Assembly: GCA_947494565.1 (NCBI GenBank)
Contig: CANLVG010000002.1
Location: 186,001 to 250,000, forward strand
Direction: 5' to 3'
DNA: 64,000 bases
Origin: an uncultured Flavobacteriaceae bacterium
Lineage (GTDB): Bacteria; Bacteroidota; Bacteroidia; Flavobacteriales; Flavobacteriaceae
Position 1 is the first letter of the stretch; the number at the start of each line of letters is the position of its first letter. A model generated the notes under the pieces. It saw only the letters and a program-made list of their open reading frames with translations. It made no database searches and was not told the origin of the DNA. The translations under genes and the position numbers were made by a program. Of the stretch, positions 49,684-58,443 are shown piece by piece.

Positions 49684-49974
49684 ATGACGAAAGCAGAAAT
49701 TGTATCGAAAATCTCAGACAAACTGGGAATTGAAAAAGGAGATGTTCAAGCGACGGTAGAATCTTTTATGGAGGAAGTGAAATCTTCATTGGAAAGCGGA
49801 GATAATGTTTATCTGAGAGGTTTTGGAAGTTTCATCATCAAAACACGAGCTGAAAAGACCGGTAGGAACATTTCTAAGAACACGACCATAAAAATACCTG
49901 CGCACAATATCCCGGCATTTAAGCCTGCCAAGGTTTTTGTAGAAGGAGTAAAAAGCAACGTTCAAGTAAAATAA
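49684..49974 (+). CDS. HU/IHF-family DNA-binding protein
   Basis: 96 residues. MTKAEIVSKISDKLGIEKGDVQATVESFMEEVKSSLESGDNVYLRGFGSFIIKTRAEKTGRNISKNTTIKIPAHNIPAFKPAKVF is a full HU-type fold with the DNA-bending arm region. The arm sequence RNISKNTTIKIPAHNIPAF differs from the classic RNPxTG, as is usual in Bacteroidota. Nucleoid protein; expressed from a promoter with an overlapping palindrome, upstream of the 29-residue gene and rng. Confidence 0.95.
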   Translation: MTKAEIVSKISDKLGIEKGDVQATVESFMEEVKSSLESGDNVYLRGFGSFIIKTRAEKTGRNISKNTTIKIPAHNIPAFKPAKVFVEGVKSNVQVK

Positions 49975-49994
49975 TAATTTAAAAAGCACACTTT

Positions 49995-50084
49995 ATGCCG
50001 AGTGGTAAAAAACGAAAAAGACATAAGGTAGCGACCCATAAGCGAAAAAAGCGCCGGAGAGCTAACCGACACAAGAAAAAGTAG
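49995..50084 (+). CDS. 29-residue strongly basic protein
   Basis: MPSGKKRKRH, then KVATHKRKKRRRANRHKKK: about two-thirds Lys/Arg/His. It lies 20 bp after the HU gene, as in many Bacteroidota, where the same peptide is conserved between HU and RNase G. Its size and charge suggest a ribosome-associated or rRNA-binding protein. A Bacteroidota-specific ribosomal protein, bL38, has been described from Flavobacterium ribosome structures; I cannot tell whether this is it. A hairpin begins within the last codons. Confidence 0.75.
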   Translation: MPSGKKRKRHKVATHKRKKRRRANRHKKK

Positions 50085-50102
50085 TTTTAAAAACTACTTT
50101 TT
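50076..50102 (+). terminator. Hairpin overlapping stop of the 29-residue gene
   Basis: AAAAAGTAGTTT (50076-50087) pairs perfectly with AAACTACTTTTT (50091-50102), ending in a T-run. The left arm contains the TAG stop codon, so the terminator or attenuator forms only once ribosomes leave it. RNase G starts 140 bp further on. Confidence 0.6.
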
Positions 50103-50241
50103 CATTTTATACGTTCTTTGACATAGAAAATTCCAAGTGAATTTCGGCAGGTTTTCATAGGCCTGTTTATGACCAATGTTTAATCTATTTGTTCGGTGGC
50201 AGATTTATGCCGTGTCCGAGCAAGTATAAATATAAATTCAG

Positions 50242-51789
50242 GTGAATAGAGAATTAATCGTAAGATCTAGTTCTGATGCCGTTGATTTTGCCTTATTAAA
50301 GGATGGAAAACTCACTGAATTGCATAAAGAGGAGGACAATAATGATTTCTCTGTCGGCGATATATTTCTCGCCAAAGTGCGGAAACCGGTTACAGGGCTC
50401 AATGCCGCCTTCGTAAACGTGGGTTATGAAAAAGATGCCTTTTTGCATTATCATGACCTTGGGCCGCAGTTATCCACTATGCTCAAATTCATAAAACAAG
50501 TAAGTTCAGGAAGACTACGTGAGTATTCCCTGAAGAACTTTCCAACCGAAAAAGATATTGACAAACATGGCGTGATTACCGATGTAATCAAGGCCAACCA
50601 AAGTTTGTTAGTGCAAATCGTTAAAGAACCCATATCCACCAAAGGACCTAGAATCAGCTCTGAGCTTTCATTGGCCGGTCGCTATTTGGTCATGGTCCCT
50701 TTTTCAAACCGTGTATCGGTCTCTCAAAAGATCAGTAGTAAAGAAGAAAAAGACCGGTTAAAAAGGCTCGTAAAGAGTATAAAACCAAAAGGATTCGGAG
50801 TCATCATTAGAACGGTTGCAGAGGACAAAAAAGTAGCGGAACTCGACAAAGATCTAGAGAACTTGTTGGCCAAATGGTCGGCAATGTGCAAGAAATTAAA
50901 TAAAGCGCGTACCCCATCAAAAGTATTGGTAGAACTCAATAGAGCCAGTAGTATTTTAAGGGATGTATTCAATGATTCCTATACGGGAATTCATGTAGAC
51001 AACGAAACGCTTTATAATCAAATTAAAGATTATGTGCTGGAAATTGCACCAGCTAAAGAGTCCATAGTAAAACTGTATAAGTCTTCCGTTCCGATTTTCG
51101 AAAAATTCGGGATCGAAAGACAAATCAAAACTTCCTTTGGCCGCACTGCCTCTATGAGTAAAGGGGCGTACTTGATTATCGAACATACCGAGGCATTGCA
51201 TGTAATAGATGTCAATAGCGGTAACCGTTCGAACAAGGCCAAAAATCAAGAAGACACCGCATTGGAAGTCAACCTCTTGGCCGCAACCGAAATTGCAAGA
51301 CAATTGCGATTGCGCGATATGGGAGGAATAATAGTGGTGGATTTCATCGATATGGTAAAAGCGCCACATCGCAGGAAGCTTTTTGATCATCTCCGTGATG
51401 AGATGAAAGACGACCGTGCCAAACATAAAATACTACCTCCAAGTAAGTTTGGCCTTATACAGATTACAAGACAACGGGTTCGGCCCGAAGTGAACATTAA
51501 GACTACGGAAGAAAACCCAAATGGCTCAGGCCAGGAAGTTGAAGCTCCTATCGTCTTGATAGACAAAATAAACGCCGACCTCCAAAAACTTTTGAAAGGC
51601 CCGAAAGCCGGTGACGGAATTATTTTGAATATACATCCGTTTATCGCGGCATATATCACAAAGGGCTTCCCTTCCATTCGTTCCAAATGGTATATGGAGC
51701 ATAAAAAATGGATAAAAGTACAACCACGAGATGCCTATACCTATCTCGAGTACCGTTTTAAAAATAAAGACGGTAAAACCATTTATTAA
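50242..51789 (+). CDS. rng: Ribonuclease G (Rne/Rng family, GTG start)
   Basis: 515 residues starting with GTG. S1 domain in the first ~130 residues (VGDIFLAKVRKPVTGLNAAFVNVGYEKDAFLHYHDL). Catalytic metal ligands lie in HVIDVNSGN and GGIIVVDFIDM. The zinc-link CPxC motif that joins monomers in Gammaproteobacteria is absent: after QRVRPEVNIKT comes TEENPNGSGQ. Processes rRNA precursors and mRNA. A flavobacterial member that follows HU and the basic peptide gene; GTG start. Confidence 0.95.
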   Translation: MNRELIVRSSSDAVDFALLKDGKLTELHKEEDNNDFSVGDIFLAKVRKPVTGLNAAFVNVGYEKDAFLHYHDLGPQLSTMLKFIKQVSSGRLREYSLKNFPTEKDIDKHGVITDVIKANQSLLVQIVKEPISTKGPRISSELSLAGRYLVMVPFSNRVSVSQKISSKEEKDRLKRLVKSIKPKGFGVIIRTVAEDKKVAELDKDLENLLAKWSAMCKKLNKARTPSKVLVELNRASSILRDVFNDSYTGIHVDNETLYNQIKDYVLEIAPAKESIVKLYKSSVPIFEKFGIERQIKTSFGRTASMSKGAYLIIEHTEALHVIDVNSGNRSNKAKNQEDTALEVNLLAATEIARQLRLRDMGGIIVVDFIDMVKAPHRRKLFDHLRDEMKDDRAKHKILPPSKFGLIQITRQRVRPEVNIKTTEENPNGSGQEVEAPIVLIDKINADLQKLLKGPKAGDGIILNIHPFIAAYITKGFPSIRSKWYMEHKKWIKVQPRDAYTYLEYRFKNKDGKTIY

Positions 51790-51812
51790 GCCACAATGGC
51801 TATTAAGAACTT

Positions 51813-51846
51813 AAGCGACCTTTCGGCAACGGAGGTCGCTTTTTTT
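51813..51846 (+). terminator. Terminator of rng
   Basis: AAGCGACCT (51813-51821) pairs with AGGTCGCTT (51833-51841), followed by a run of Ts. Located 24 bp past the stop at 51789. Confidence 0.85.
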
Positions 51847-51948
51847 ATATCAAAAAACCAAATGTTCAGCGAATTTTCACGCAATCGTTTCTTTTAGTTC
51901 GACCATTTTTTATTTAGTAAATTCGGAGCAAATTCCAATGTCCATACC

Positions 51949-54348
51949 ATGAAACCCAAATACCTTTTCTTCACCATCTTAATCTTCTTTTTTATAGGTT
52001 GTAGAGAGGACGTAAAAATAGGGGCCTTTGTAGATGTCTTATCGGAGACGACATCGATTACGGGCAAGCCGGACTATCTTGCATCCCCATTCGTCACCCC
52101 CGGAAATCGTGTGTATATGGTAGGCCACCAAGATGGGTCGTTCCCGGAAATCGGATGGCATATCAAAGGGGAAATGGGCGGCATATGGAACCACCCGATC
52201 AAACTGCTGGATGGGTTCAGCGCCGAACTTATTTGGCCAGACAACACCATATCATTAGATAGTGCGGATGAATTTACAAACTATTCCATGGCCAATTCGC
52301 ATCGGTATACTCTTAAAGAGCAAAATATGACCGTTGTGCGTACCCAATTCGTTCCTATGAATAAACAAGGTATCGTTGTAGAATACCTTTTAGAAAATAT
52401 GGGGCAGGGGCAACAGGAATTCCAATTTTCATTTACCGGACATGCTGATTTGAGACCAACTTGGTTGGGCGAGCGTACCCAAATGATCGATACGACAGAT
52501 GTAGCAGAGTACCTAGTAGACAAGGATGCCTGGCAGGTAAAGGATGCCAAGAATGATTGGTTCGTCTTGTTCGGAGCAAATCTGCCGTCGGTCAATCAGA
52601 AAAAAATAACGTCTAAAGCCTATAGGGGCCATGGGGCTTCCGGTCGGCTAAATTATGCCATTTCCGTTCCCGCGCAGACGACAAAAACAATCCGCTTTAC
52701 CATTGCCGGGTCTTATGCTTCAAGAACTGCCGTTATAGACAACTATCTGGATATCAGATCGAACACCATGGGTTATTTGAAGCAGAAAAAGGAACACTAT
52801 CAAACGCTTGCGGCCCAATCTAAGTTAACGATACCGGACAAGGATATCGAAGAGGCTTTCGAATGGCTCAAATACAATTGTGATTGGCTCGTGCAAACCG
52901 TTCCCGAAATCGGAACAGGCATTACTGCAGGTATTCCCGATTATCCATGGTGGTTCGGCGTAGACAGTGAATATGCGTTAAAAGGATATATGGCCATCGG
53001 TCAAGAGGAAACGGTATACCGAACCATTCAATTGCTTGACAGTGTTTCGAATGCCGTAAATGGCAATGGCAAGATCATTCACGAAATGTCGACCAACGGA
53101 GCGGTTTTTAACCTAGGTAATATCAATGAAACCCCTCAGTTTGCCTCCTTGATTTGGGAAATCTACCGATGGAACGGGGATGAGGCCTTTCTTGAAAACT
53201 ATTTTCCGACCATCCAGAAAGGGTTGAACTGGCTCATGGATGAAAACGACACCAATAAAAATCTCTTCCCAGATGGCTTCGGAATGATGGAAATACACGG
53301 GCTCGATAGTGAAATGATCGACGTGGCGGCCTACACCCAACGTGCTTTTTCAGATGCATCGAAAATTGCCCAAGTTCTGGGTAAGGATGACCTTTCGAAA
53401 GAATACAAGACAACGTCAGAGAAATTAAAGAACAAGATAAACGAGGAGTTCTGGTCTGAGGAATTCAATTCTTTTGCTGATTTTATCGGAACTGACGAAC
53501 AAGCGCTCCACCTCATCGAAGATGCCATAATTAGAGCCGACACCTTGAATAAACCTTGGGCCGTTGCGGAGCTAAAAGAAACGAAAAACAAAATTCTTTC
53601 GAATCCCTCGAAAAAGCCACGCCCTTTTGTTTTACATCATAACTGGGTCGTCAATACACCAATGGAAATGCAGATTCCCGATGCAACAAAAGCACTCAAA
53701 GCCTTGGAGACCGCCGAAAAATTCGTCAATCCGTTCGGGGTATTCGTCACCGGAATCGACCGTGATGATTCTGCCGGTTCTGATGACGGTTCCTTTAAAG
53801 GAAGTAAGGTGTTTTCCTATACCGGAGCCGTAATGACATTACCCACAGGGGTTCAAGTTGTTTCCGAAAATAACTATGGCCGCCCGGATAAGGCCTTGAA
53901 TTATTTGAAAAGAATGACCCGTACCTTCAGCTACGCACTCCCAGGAAGCATCTATGAGGTTTCCCCTGACTATGGCATGATGACACAAGCCTGGAATATC
54001 TATAGTTATGCCGTACCGATAGTTCATCAATTCTTCGGTATTCAACCCGATGCAGCGCATAAAAAAGTAATCATACAACCTCAAATGCCAACGGAGTGGG
54101 ATGTCGCTTCACTTGAAAATGTTTCCATTGATGGTAATTCGGTAGCCATTCATTACGATACTTCAGGGGGAGGCCTAAAATTGAAAGTAACCCAAACCCA
54201 ATCGGATTGGACAGTTGAAGTAAGACTTCCTTATAAAGCTTCTGAAAGCTATAATCTCTCTGAAGGTATAGAACAAAGTAATGAAGAAGGGATTTCGATT
54301 TTTACCTCCAAAGAAAAACAAATCGAAATCGGAGTACTCCCAGATTAA
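51949..54348 (+). CDS. Six-hairpin glycosidase-like lipoprotein (amylo-1,6-glucosidase/GDE type)
   Basis: 799 residues. Lipobox FFIGC (Cys18), so probably surface- or periplasm-facing. After a beta-sandwich head, a six-hairpin (alpha/alpha)6 barrel runs from about 280 to 710: YPWWFGVDSEYALKGYMAIGQ, LIWEIYRWNGDEAFLENYFPTIQKGLNWLMDENDTNK and SYTGAVMTLPTGVQVV match glycogen debranching / amylo-alpha-1,6-glucosidase-like proteins. A short beta-type domain closes it. Substrate unclear: alpha-glucan or other exo-glucosidic link. No SusC/SusD pair nearby. Confidence 0.8.
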   Translation: MKPKYLFFTILIFFFIGCREDVKIGAFVDVLSETTSITGKPDYLASPFVTPGNRVYMVGHQDGSFPEIGWHIKGEMGGIWNHPIKLLDGFSAELIWPDNTISLDSADEFTNYSMANSHRYTLKEQNMTVVRTQFVPMNKQGIVVEYLLENMGQGQQEFQFSFTGHADLRPTWLGERTQMIDTTDVAEYLVDKDAWQVKDAKNDWFVLFGANLPSVNQKKITSKAYRGHGASGRLNYAISVPAQTTKTIRFTIAGSYASRTAVIDNYLDIRSNTMGYLKQKKEHYQTLAAQSKLTIPDKDIEEAFEWLKYNCDWLVQTVPEIGTGITAGIPDYPWWFGVDSEYALKGYMAIGQEETVYRTIQLLDSVSNAVNGNGKIIHEMSTNGAVFNLGNINETPQFASLIWEIYRWNGDEAFLENYFPTIQKGLNWLMDENDTNKNLFPDGFGMMEIHGLDSEMIDVAAYTQRAFSDASKIAQVLGKDDLSKEYKTTSEKLKNKINEEFWSEEFNSFADFIGTDEQALHLIEDAIIRADTLNKPWAVAELKETKNKILSNPSKKPRPFVLHHNWVVNTPMEMQIPDATKALKALETAEKFVNPFGVFVTGIDRDDSAGSDDGSFKGSKVFSYTGAVMTLPTGVQVVSENNYGRPDKALNYLKRMTRTFSYALPGSIYEVSPDYGMMTQAWNIYSYAVPIVHQFFGIQPDAAHKKVIIQPQMPTEWDVASLENVSIDGNSVAIHYDTSGGGLKLKVTQTQSDWTVEVRLPYKASESYNLSEGIEQSNEEGISIFTSKEKQIEIGVLPD

Positions 54349-54380
54349 TTCCCACTATGTTTTCAATCTATTCGTAACCC

Positions 54381-54860
54381 ATGCCATTTCAAAAAACCGA
54401 AACCTATACGCTAAAAGAAGCAACCCGAAAATTGGAAGGGTATTGCGCTTACCAAGAACGTTGCCATAAAGAAGTGGTTCAAAAATTAAAGGATATGGGT
54501 ATGATACCACAGGCTATCGATGAAATCGTTTACCACTTGATCCGACAGAACTATTTAAACGAAGAACGCTTTGCAAGAAGCTATGCCCGTGGAAAATTCA
54601 ATACCAAAAAATGGGGGCGCAATCGTATTGTTTCCGAATTAAGGCAACGTCAGATTTCAAGATTTAATATTGATACCGCACTCAAAGAAATCGATGACAC
54701 CGCGTATATGGAGACACTTGACAGCCTGTCAAAAAAACGCCTTGCCCAAATCAAGGAGACCCATACACAAAAACGAAGAAAAAAGCTTGCGGATTATTTA
54801 CTATACAGGGGTTGGGAGAGCCATTTAGTATATGGTAAACTCAAGGAATTGATTCCTTAG
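54381..54860 (+). CDS. recX: RecX family regulatory protein
   Basis: 159 residues, all-helical triple three-helix repeats: LEGYCAYQERCHKEVVQKLKDMGM, QAIDEIVYHLIRQNYLNEERFARSYARGKFNTKKWGRNRIVSELRQRQIS. Modulates RecA filament activity. It starts 32 bp after the glycosidase gene and converges with the cupin gene (6 bp between stops). Confidence 0.92.
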   Translation: MPFQKTETYTLKEATRKLEGYCAYQERCHKEVVQKLKDMGMIPQAIDEIVYHLIRQNYLNEERFARSYARGKFNTKKWGRNRIVSELRQRQISRFNIDTALKEIDDTAYMETLDSLSKKRLAQIKETHTQKRRKKLADYLLYRGWESHLVYGKLKELIP

Positions 54861-54866
54861 AAAGCA

Positions 54867-55724
54867 CTAGGCCAGAACGCTATCCGTACGCTTAATCGCC
54901 TTTTCATTCTTCCAGTCGATCCACTGTTGTCCTTTAAGTTTTCGCATGAGCACATCAAAATGACGCATGAACAGAATGTTATAGCTTGCTCTGGCCAAGT
55001 TTTTAGGGCTCCTTGCCAAGGCCCTTAGGCTCATTGAAAATCCAGGAGTAATGTATTTCATATGGTGCCAATAGCCCTCGGGCATAAATAACACCTCACC
55101 GTGCCTTAGACGGGCCTTGTAACCGGTTGCCATTTTTAGTGCTGGCCATTGCGCATAATCCGGATTCGAAAAATCAATGCTCTCATGGGTAATCAACGAA
55201 TGTGGGACTTTGTACAGATACTTTCTTTCCGATTGTGGGAATAAAATACATTCCTTTTCGCCCTGAAAATGAAAATGGAAGATATTGGCCAAATCAATAT
55301 CGTAGTGCATAAACGTGTGCGAATCACGCCCCCCAAAGAACAACATCGGCACATGCTTGAAAAGGCGTATGCCAAAATCAGGGTATGTAAAGTCTTTTTG
55401 AAGTTCAGGTACCTCTTTGAGAATATTCCACAGAAAAATGCGATACTTGGTAGGCTCCCTTTCCAGCAAATCGATATACTCTGCCATGCGCATCTGGGCA
55501 TGGGGCTCGTTAAAACCATCATCATGACGTACGGGGCGATCATCATATAAGGGAACGATCTTATCTCCGGCCACGGCTTTCATGTACTTCAAAGACCATT
55601 TGGAATGGGCAGGCCATTGCTCCTCGAGGCTTTCGATCACAACGGGCTTTTGAGGTTTCAAATAGTATTTTCGAAAGTCCTTTTTCGAGATAGACTTGAC
55701 CCTTGGAACTTCAATTAACTTCAA
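54867..55724 (-). CDS. Cupin-like JmjC-type (Cupin_8) protein
   Basis: 285 residues. N-terminal KPVVIESLEEQWPAHSKWSLKYM opens the Cupin_8/JmjC-like domain. The Fe(II) facial triad is likely HYD in FMHYDIDLANIFHFHFQGEKECILFPQ plus the distal His in PEGYWHHMK. Such Fe(II)/2-oxoglutarate enzymes hydroxylate proteins, RNA or small compounds; the target is unknown. The basic C-terminal tail may help membrane or nucleic acid contact. Confidence 0.87.
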   Translation of the reverse strand: MKLIEVPRVKSISKKDFRKYYLKPQKPVVIESLEEQWPAHSKWSLKYMKAVAGDKIVPLYDDRPVRHDDGFNEPHAQMRMAEYIDLLEREPTKYRIFLWNILKEVPELQKDFTYPDFGIRLFKHVPMLFFGGRDSHTFMHYDIDLANIFHFHFQGEKECILFPQSERKYLYKVPHSLITHESIDFSNPDYAQWPALKMATGYKARLRHGEVLFMPEGYWHHMKYITPGFSMSLRALARSPKNLARASYNILFMRHFDVLMRKLKGQQWIDWKNEKAIKRTDSVLA

Positions 55725-55800
55725 TGGTACTGGGGTTGTTTATTGCCCAAATTTAAAAATCATAACAATAACTTTATCTTAAAATAAAATTAATGTAGTC

Positions 55801-56892
55801 TTATTCGCTAAGTCTGGCCGCTTTTGCAGCCTCATTGCGCTCAATGGTGTGCTCGGGGCGGCTCCATCTGGGTTTTTCCCCAAGTGGTTGTAGTTCTGAG
55901 TCCTTGGCCTCCACCGTCTTGGGTTGGGAAATTTTTGTAAAGGCTTTTTGCGGATTCAAACCCAATAATTTGAACATTTCCATATCCTCGTTCACATCGG
56001 GATTGGGCGTGGTCAATAATTTGTCGCCCGCGAAAATGGAATTTGCCCCGGCAAAGAAACACATGGCCTGCCCTTCGCGACTCATTTCGGTTCTACCTGC
56101 GGACAAGCGCACCTGGGTTTCGGGCAGTACAATTCGTGTGGTGGCTACCATCCGGATCATTTCCCAAATGGAGATCGGTTCCATCTCGGCCATCGGGGTT
56201 CCCTCAACGGCCACCAAGGCATTAATGGGCACCGATTCAGGTTGTGGGTTCAATGATGATAGCGCCACTAACATTCCGGCGCGATCTTCTAAAGCTTCAC
56301 CCATGCCAATAATACCACCGCTACAGACGGTTACATTACTTTTTCGCACGTTTTCTATAGTTTCCAAACGATCTTCAAAAGCTCGGGTAGAAATGACATC
56401 TTTATAGTAATCTTCAGAAGTGTCCAGATTATGGTTATAGGCATATAGCCCGGCCTCGGCCAACCGTTTCGCTTGGTTTTCTGTCAACATCCCCAGCGTA
56501 CAACAGACCTCCATGTCAAGCTTATTGATGGTTCGCACCATTTCGAGTACTTGATCGAATTCGGGGCCATCTTTTACATTGCGCCAAGCCGCACCCATAC
56601 ACACTCGAGAACTTCCCGAAGCTTTGGCCCGCAACGCCTGTGCCTTCACATGGGAAACGGTCATCAGGTCATTGCCTTCGATATCCGTATGATAACGGGC
56701 CGCTTGTGGACAGTAACCGCAGTCTTCAGGACATCCTCCCGTTTTAATGGAAAGCAAGGTTGACACTTGAACCGTATTGGGATCATGATGTTCTCTATGT
56801 ATGGTCGCCGCCTCATACAGCAGCTCCATCAAGGGTTTATTGTAAATATCCAGTATTTCCTGCTTGGTCCAGTTGTTTCTCACCTCACTCAT
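55801..56892 (-). CDS. bioB: Biotin synthase
   Basis: 363 residues. Radical-SAM CxxxCxxC with Cys54, Cys58 and Cys61 in GGCPEDCGYC. Other blocks: CMGAAWRNVKDG, VCCTLGMLTENQAKRLAEAGLYAYNHNLDTSEDYY, CSGGIIGMGE and LPETQVRLSAGRTEM. Inserts sulfur into dethiobiotin. Alone on the minus strand here; bioA and a ketoacyl synthase lie 5-8 kb away, so the biotin genes are split. Confidence 0.97.
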   Translation of the reverse strand: MSEVRNNWTKQEILDIYNKPLMELLYEAATIHREHHDPNTVQVSTLLSIKTGGCPEDCGYCPQAARYHTDIEGNDLMTVSHVKAQALRAKASGSSRVCMGAAWRNVKDGPEFDQVLEMVRTINKLDMEVCCTLGMLTENQAKRLAEAGLYAYNHNLDTSEDYYKDVISTRAFEDRLETIENVRKSNVTVCSGGIIGMGEALEDRAGMLVALSSLNPQPESVPINALVAVEGTPMAEMEPISIWEMIRMVATTRIVLPETQVRLSAGRTEMSREGQAMCFFAGANSIFAGDKLLTTPNPDVNEDMEMFKLLGLNPQKAFTKISQPKTVEAKDSELQPLGEKPRWSRPEHTIERNEAAKAARLSE

Positions 56893-57120
56893 ATGCTCAG
56901 AATTCTTATGGGGTCAAAAATAGACCATTCAATCAAAAAAATCCAATATCCGGTCGTAATTATAGATCGAATCCAAAAGCTGTAGCATGAAATCACCTAT
57001 ATCGGGTACATTTGATTTTCAGACCTTTTGGCATATAAAACACATTTGTGATAGATTTTGGGGCATTTAACCTCCCTAAGCGGTAAATGGATAGATACCT
57101 TGCGTCAGATACCTGATATT

Positions 57121-58371
57121 ATGAAACTGATACTACTTGCTTTTCTATCCATAGTACCATCGATATACACAGTCAAAACGGATCCACCCGAACCGGAAAT
57201 CGGAAAACGATGGGTCTTGAACCTGCAATATTCAGATGAATTTAACGGACAAGCACTGGATTCTAGAAAGTGGCGTAATAGTTATGTTGGTTGGGAGGGC
57301 AGGACACCTGGCTATTTTTTTCCGGATGCGGTTTCGGTAAACAAGGGAATGCTACAAATAAGAAATGGCGTCTTGGATTCAACTGTCAAAGAACATACAA
57401 AAGCGAAATACAGCATTAAAGGAGGCGCCGTGCAGTCGTTGGAAAAAACTGCTCATTTCGGGTATTACGAAGCGCGATTTAAGGCTTCCAGAATTCCCAT
57501 GTCAACCACATTTTGGATGTCAAATGGAAAAGTACCGGTCGATTTTGCAACCAAAATCAGCGATGGTAATTGTGCCAAAGATGAATTCAGCCAAGAACTG
57601 GATATTGCCGAAAGTATTGGAGGGAATATCGGTATTGGGGATAAGTTCAAAAAAAATATGAATTTCAATACCCACTATCGCTACATTGACTGTGCCGGGG
57701 GGAAAGAAAAATTTTATTCGGCAGGAAACAACGCCATTGAGGGCAATGGAAAACTGGTCAACGCAACCTTAAGTTCTGAATCTTGGGAAGATTTTCATAC
57801 CTATGGTGCTTATTGGAAAAACCCTAATGAGGTAGCTTTCTATTCGGATGACCGATTCATCGGAGATGTTCAAGTACGAACCGATGTGGTCGACACCCCA
57901 TTTCCGAGGCCTATGGGCATCAATATGGTAACGGAAACCTACGACTGGGCCAAGCCTTACCCGACCAATGAACAGCTCGTCAATAACGACATCAATACGT
58001 CATACTATGACTGGGTACGTTCGTATACATTGGTCGATATTGGGGAAACCGTACAGAACACTGAAAATTTCAACGGTCAAGGCAGCCAAATCTATACCGA
58101 AGAAATTCGTTTTTTTGAAGCCCCTCAAATTGCGAATGAAAAAGTAACTCTTCCCTATGTGTACAAGGCAAATACGAACAACCAAATAACGTTCAGCATG
58201 ATGGATGAAACCGGCGCCGTAGTTTTCGAAACGTCGATTACCGTGCTAGCGGGCTATGGGAAAGATATCAAGACCTTAAATGTAGAAGGGATGAACTCTG
58301 AAAATCACACATTCAAAGCAGCCTTGACCAGTTTAGATGGAAAGACCATTTATGCCACTACCAAAGGTTAA
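57121..58371 (+). CDS. Secreted GH16 glycoside hydrolase (agarase-like)
   Basis: 416 residues from ATG at 57121 (an upstream in-frame ATG at 57058 has no signal peptide). Signal peptide in the first ~18 residues. The GH16 catalytic motif ELDIAE gives nucleophile Glu159, Asp161 and acid/base Glu164. YSDEFNGQALDSRKW and SYYDWVRSYTLVD are typical of marine beta-agarase/porphyranase members. The last ~85 residues are a beta-sandwich domain. Likely degrades red-algal galactans; agar versus porphyran or carrageenan not decided. Confidence 0.88.
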   Translation: MKLILLAFLSIVPSIYTVKTDPPEPEIGKRWVLNLQYSDEFNGQALDSRKWRNSYVGWEGRTPGYFFPDAVSVNKGMLQIRNGVLDSTVKEHTKAKYSIKGGAVQSLEKTAHFGYYEARFKASRIPMSTTFWMSNGKVPVDFATKISDGNCAKDEFSQELDIAESIGGNIGIGDKFKKNMNFNTHYRYIDCAGGKEKFYSAGNNAIEGNGKLVNATLSSESWEDFHTYGAYWKNPNEVAFYSDDRFIGDVQVRTDVVDTPFPRPMGINMVTETYDWAKPYPTNEQLVNNDINTSYYDWVRSYTLVDIGETVQNTENFNGQGSQIYTEEIRFFEAPQIANEKVTLPYVYKANTNNQITFSMMDETGAVVFETSITVLAGYGKDIKTLNVEGMNSENHTFKAALTSLDGKTIYATTKG

Positions 58372-58396
58372 CCTCCAAAACAACACCCTCTGTATA

Positions 58397-58429
58397 AAAA
58401 GCCCAAGGCAACTTGTTTCCTGGGCTTTT
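58397..58429. terminator. Bidirectional terminator between GH16 and flotillin genes
   Basis: AAAAGCCCA (58397-58405) pairs with TGGGCTTTT (58421-58429). A-rich and T-rich flanks serve both converging transcripts. Confidence 0.75.
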
Positions 58430-58443
58430 AAAGCATCAAATCG

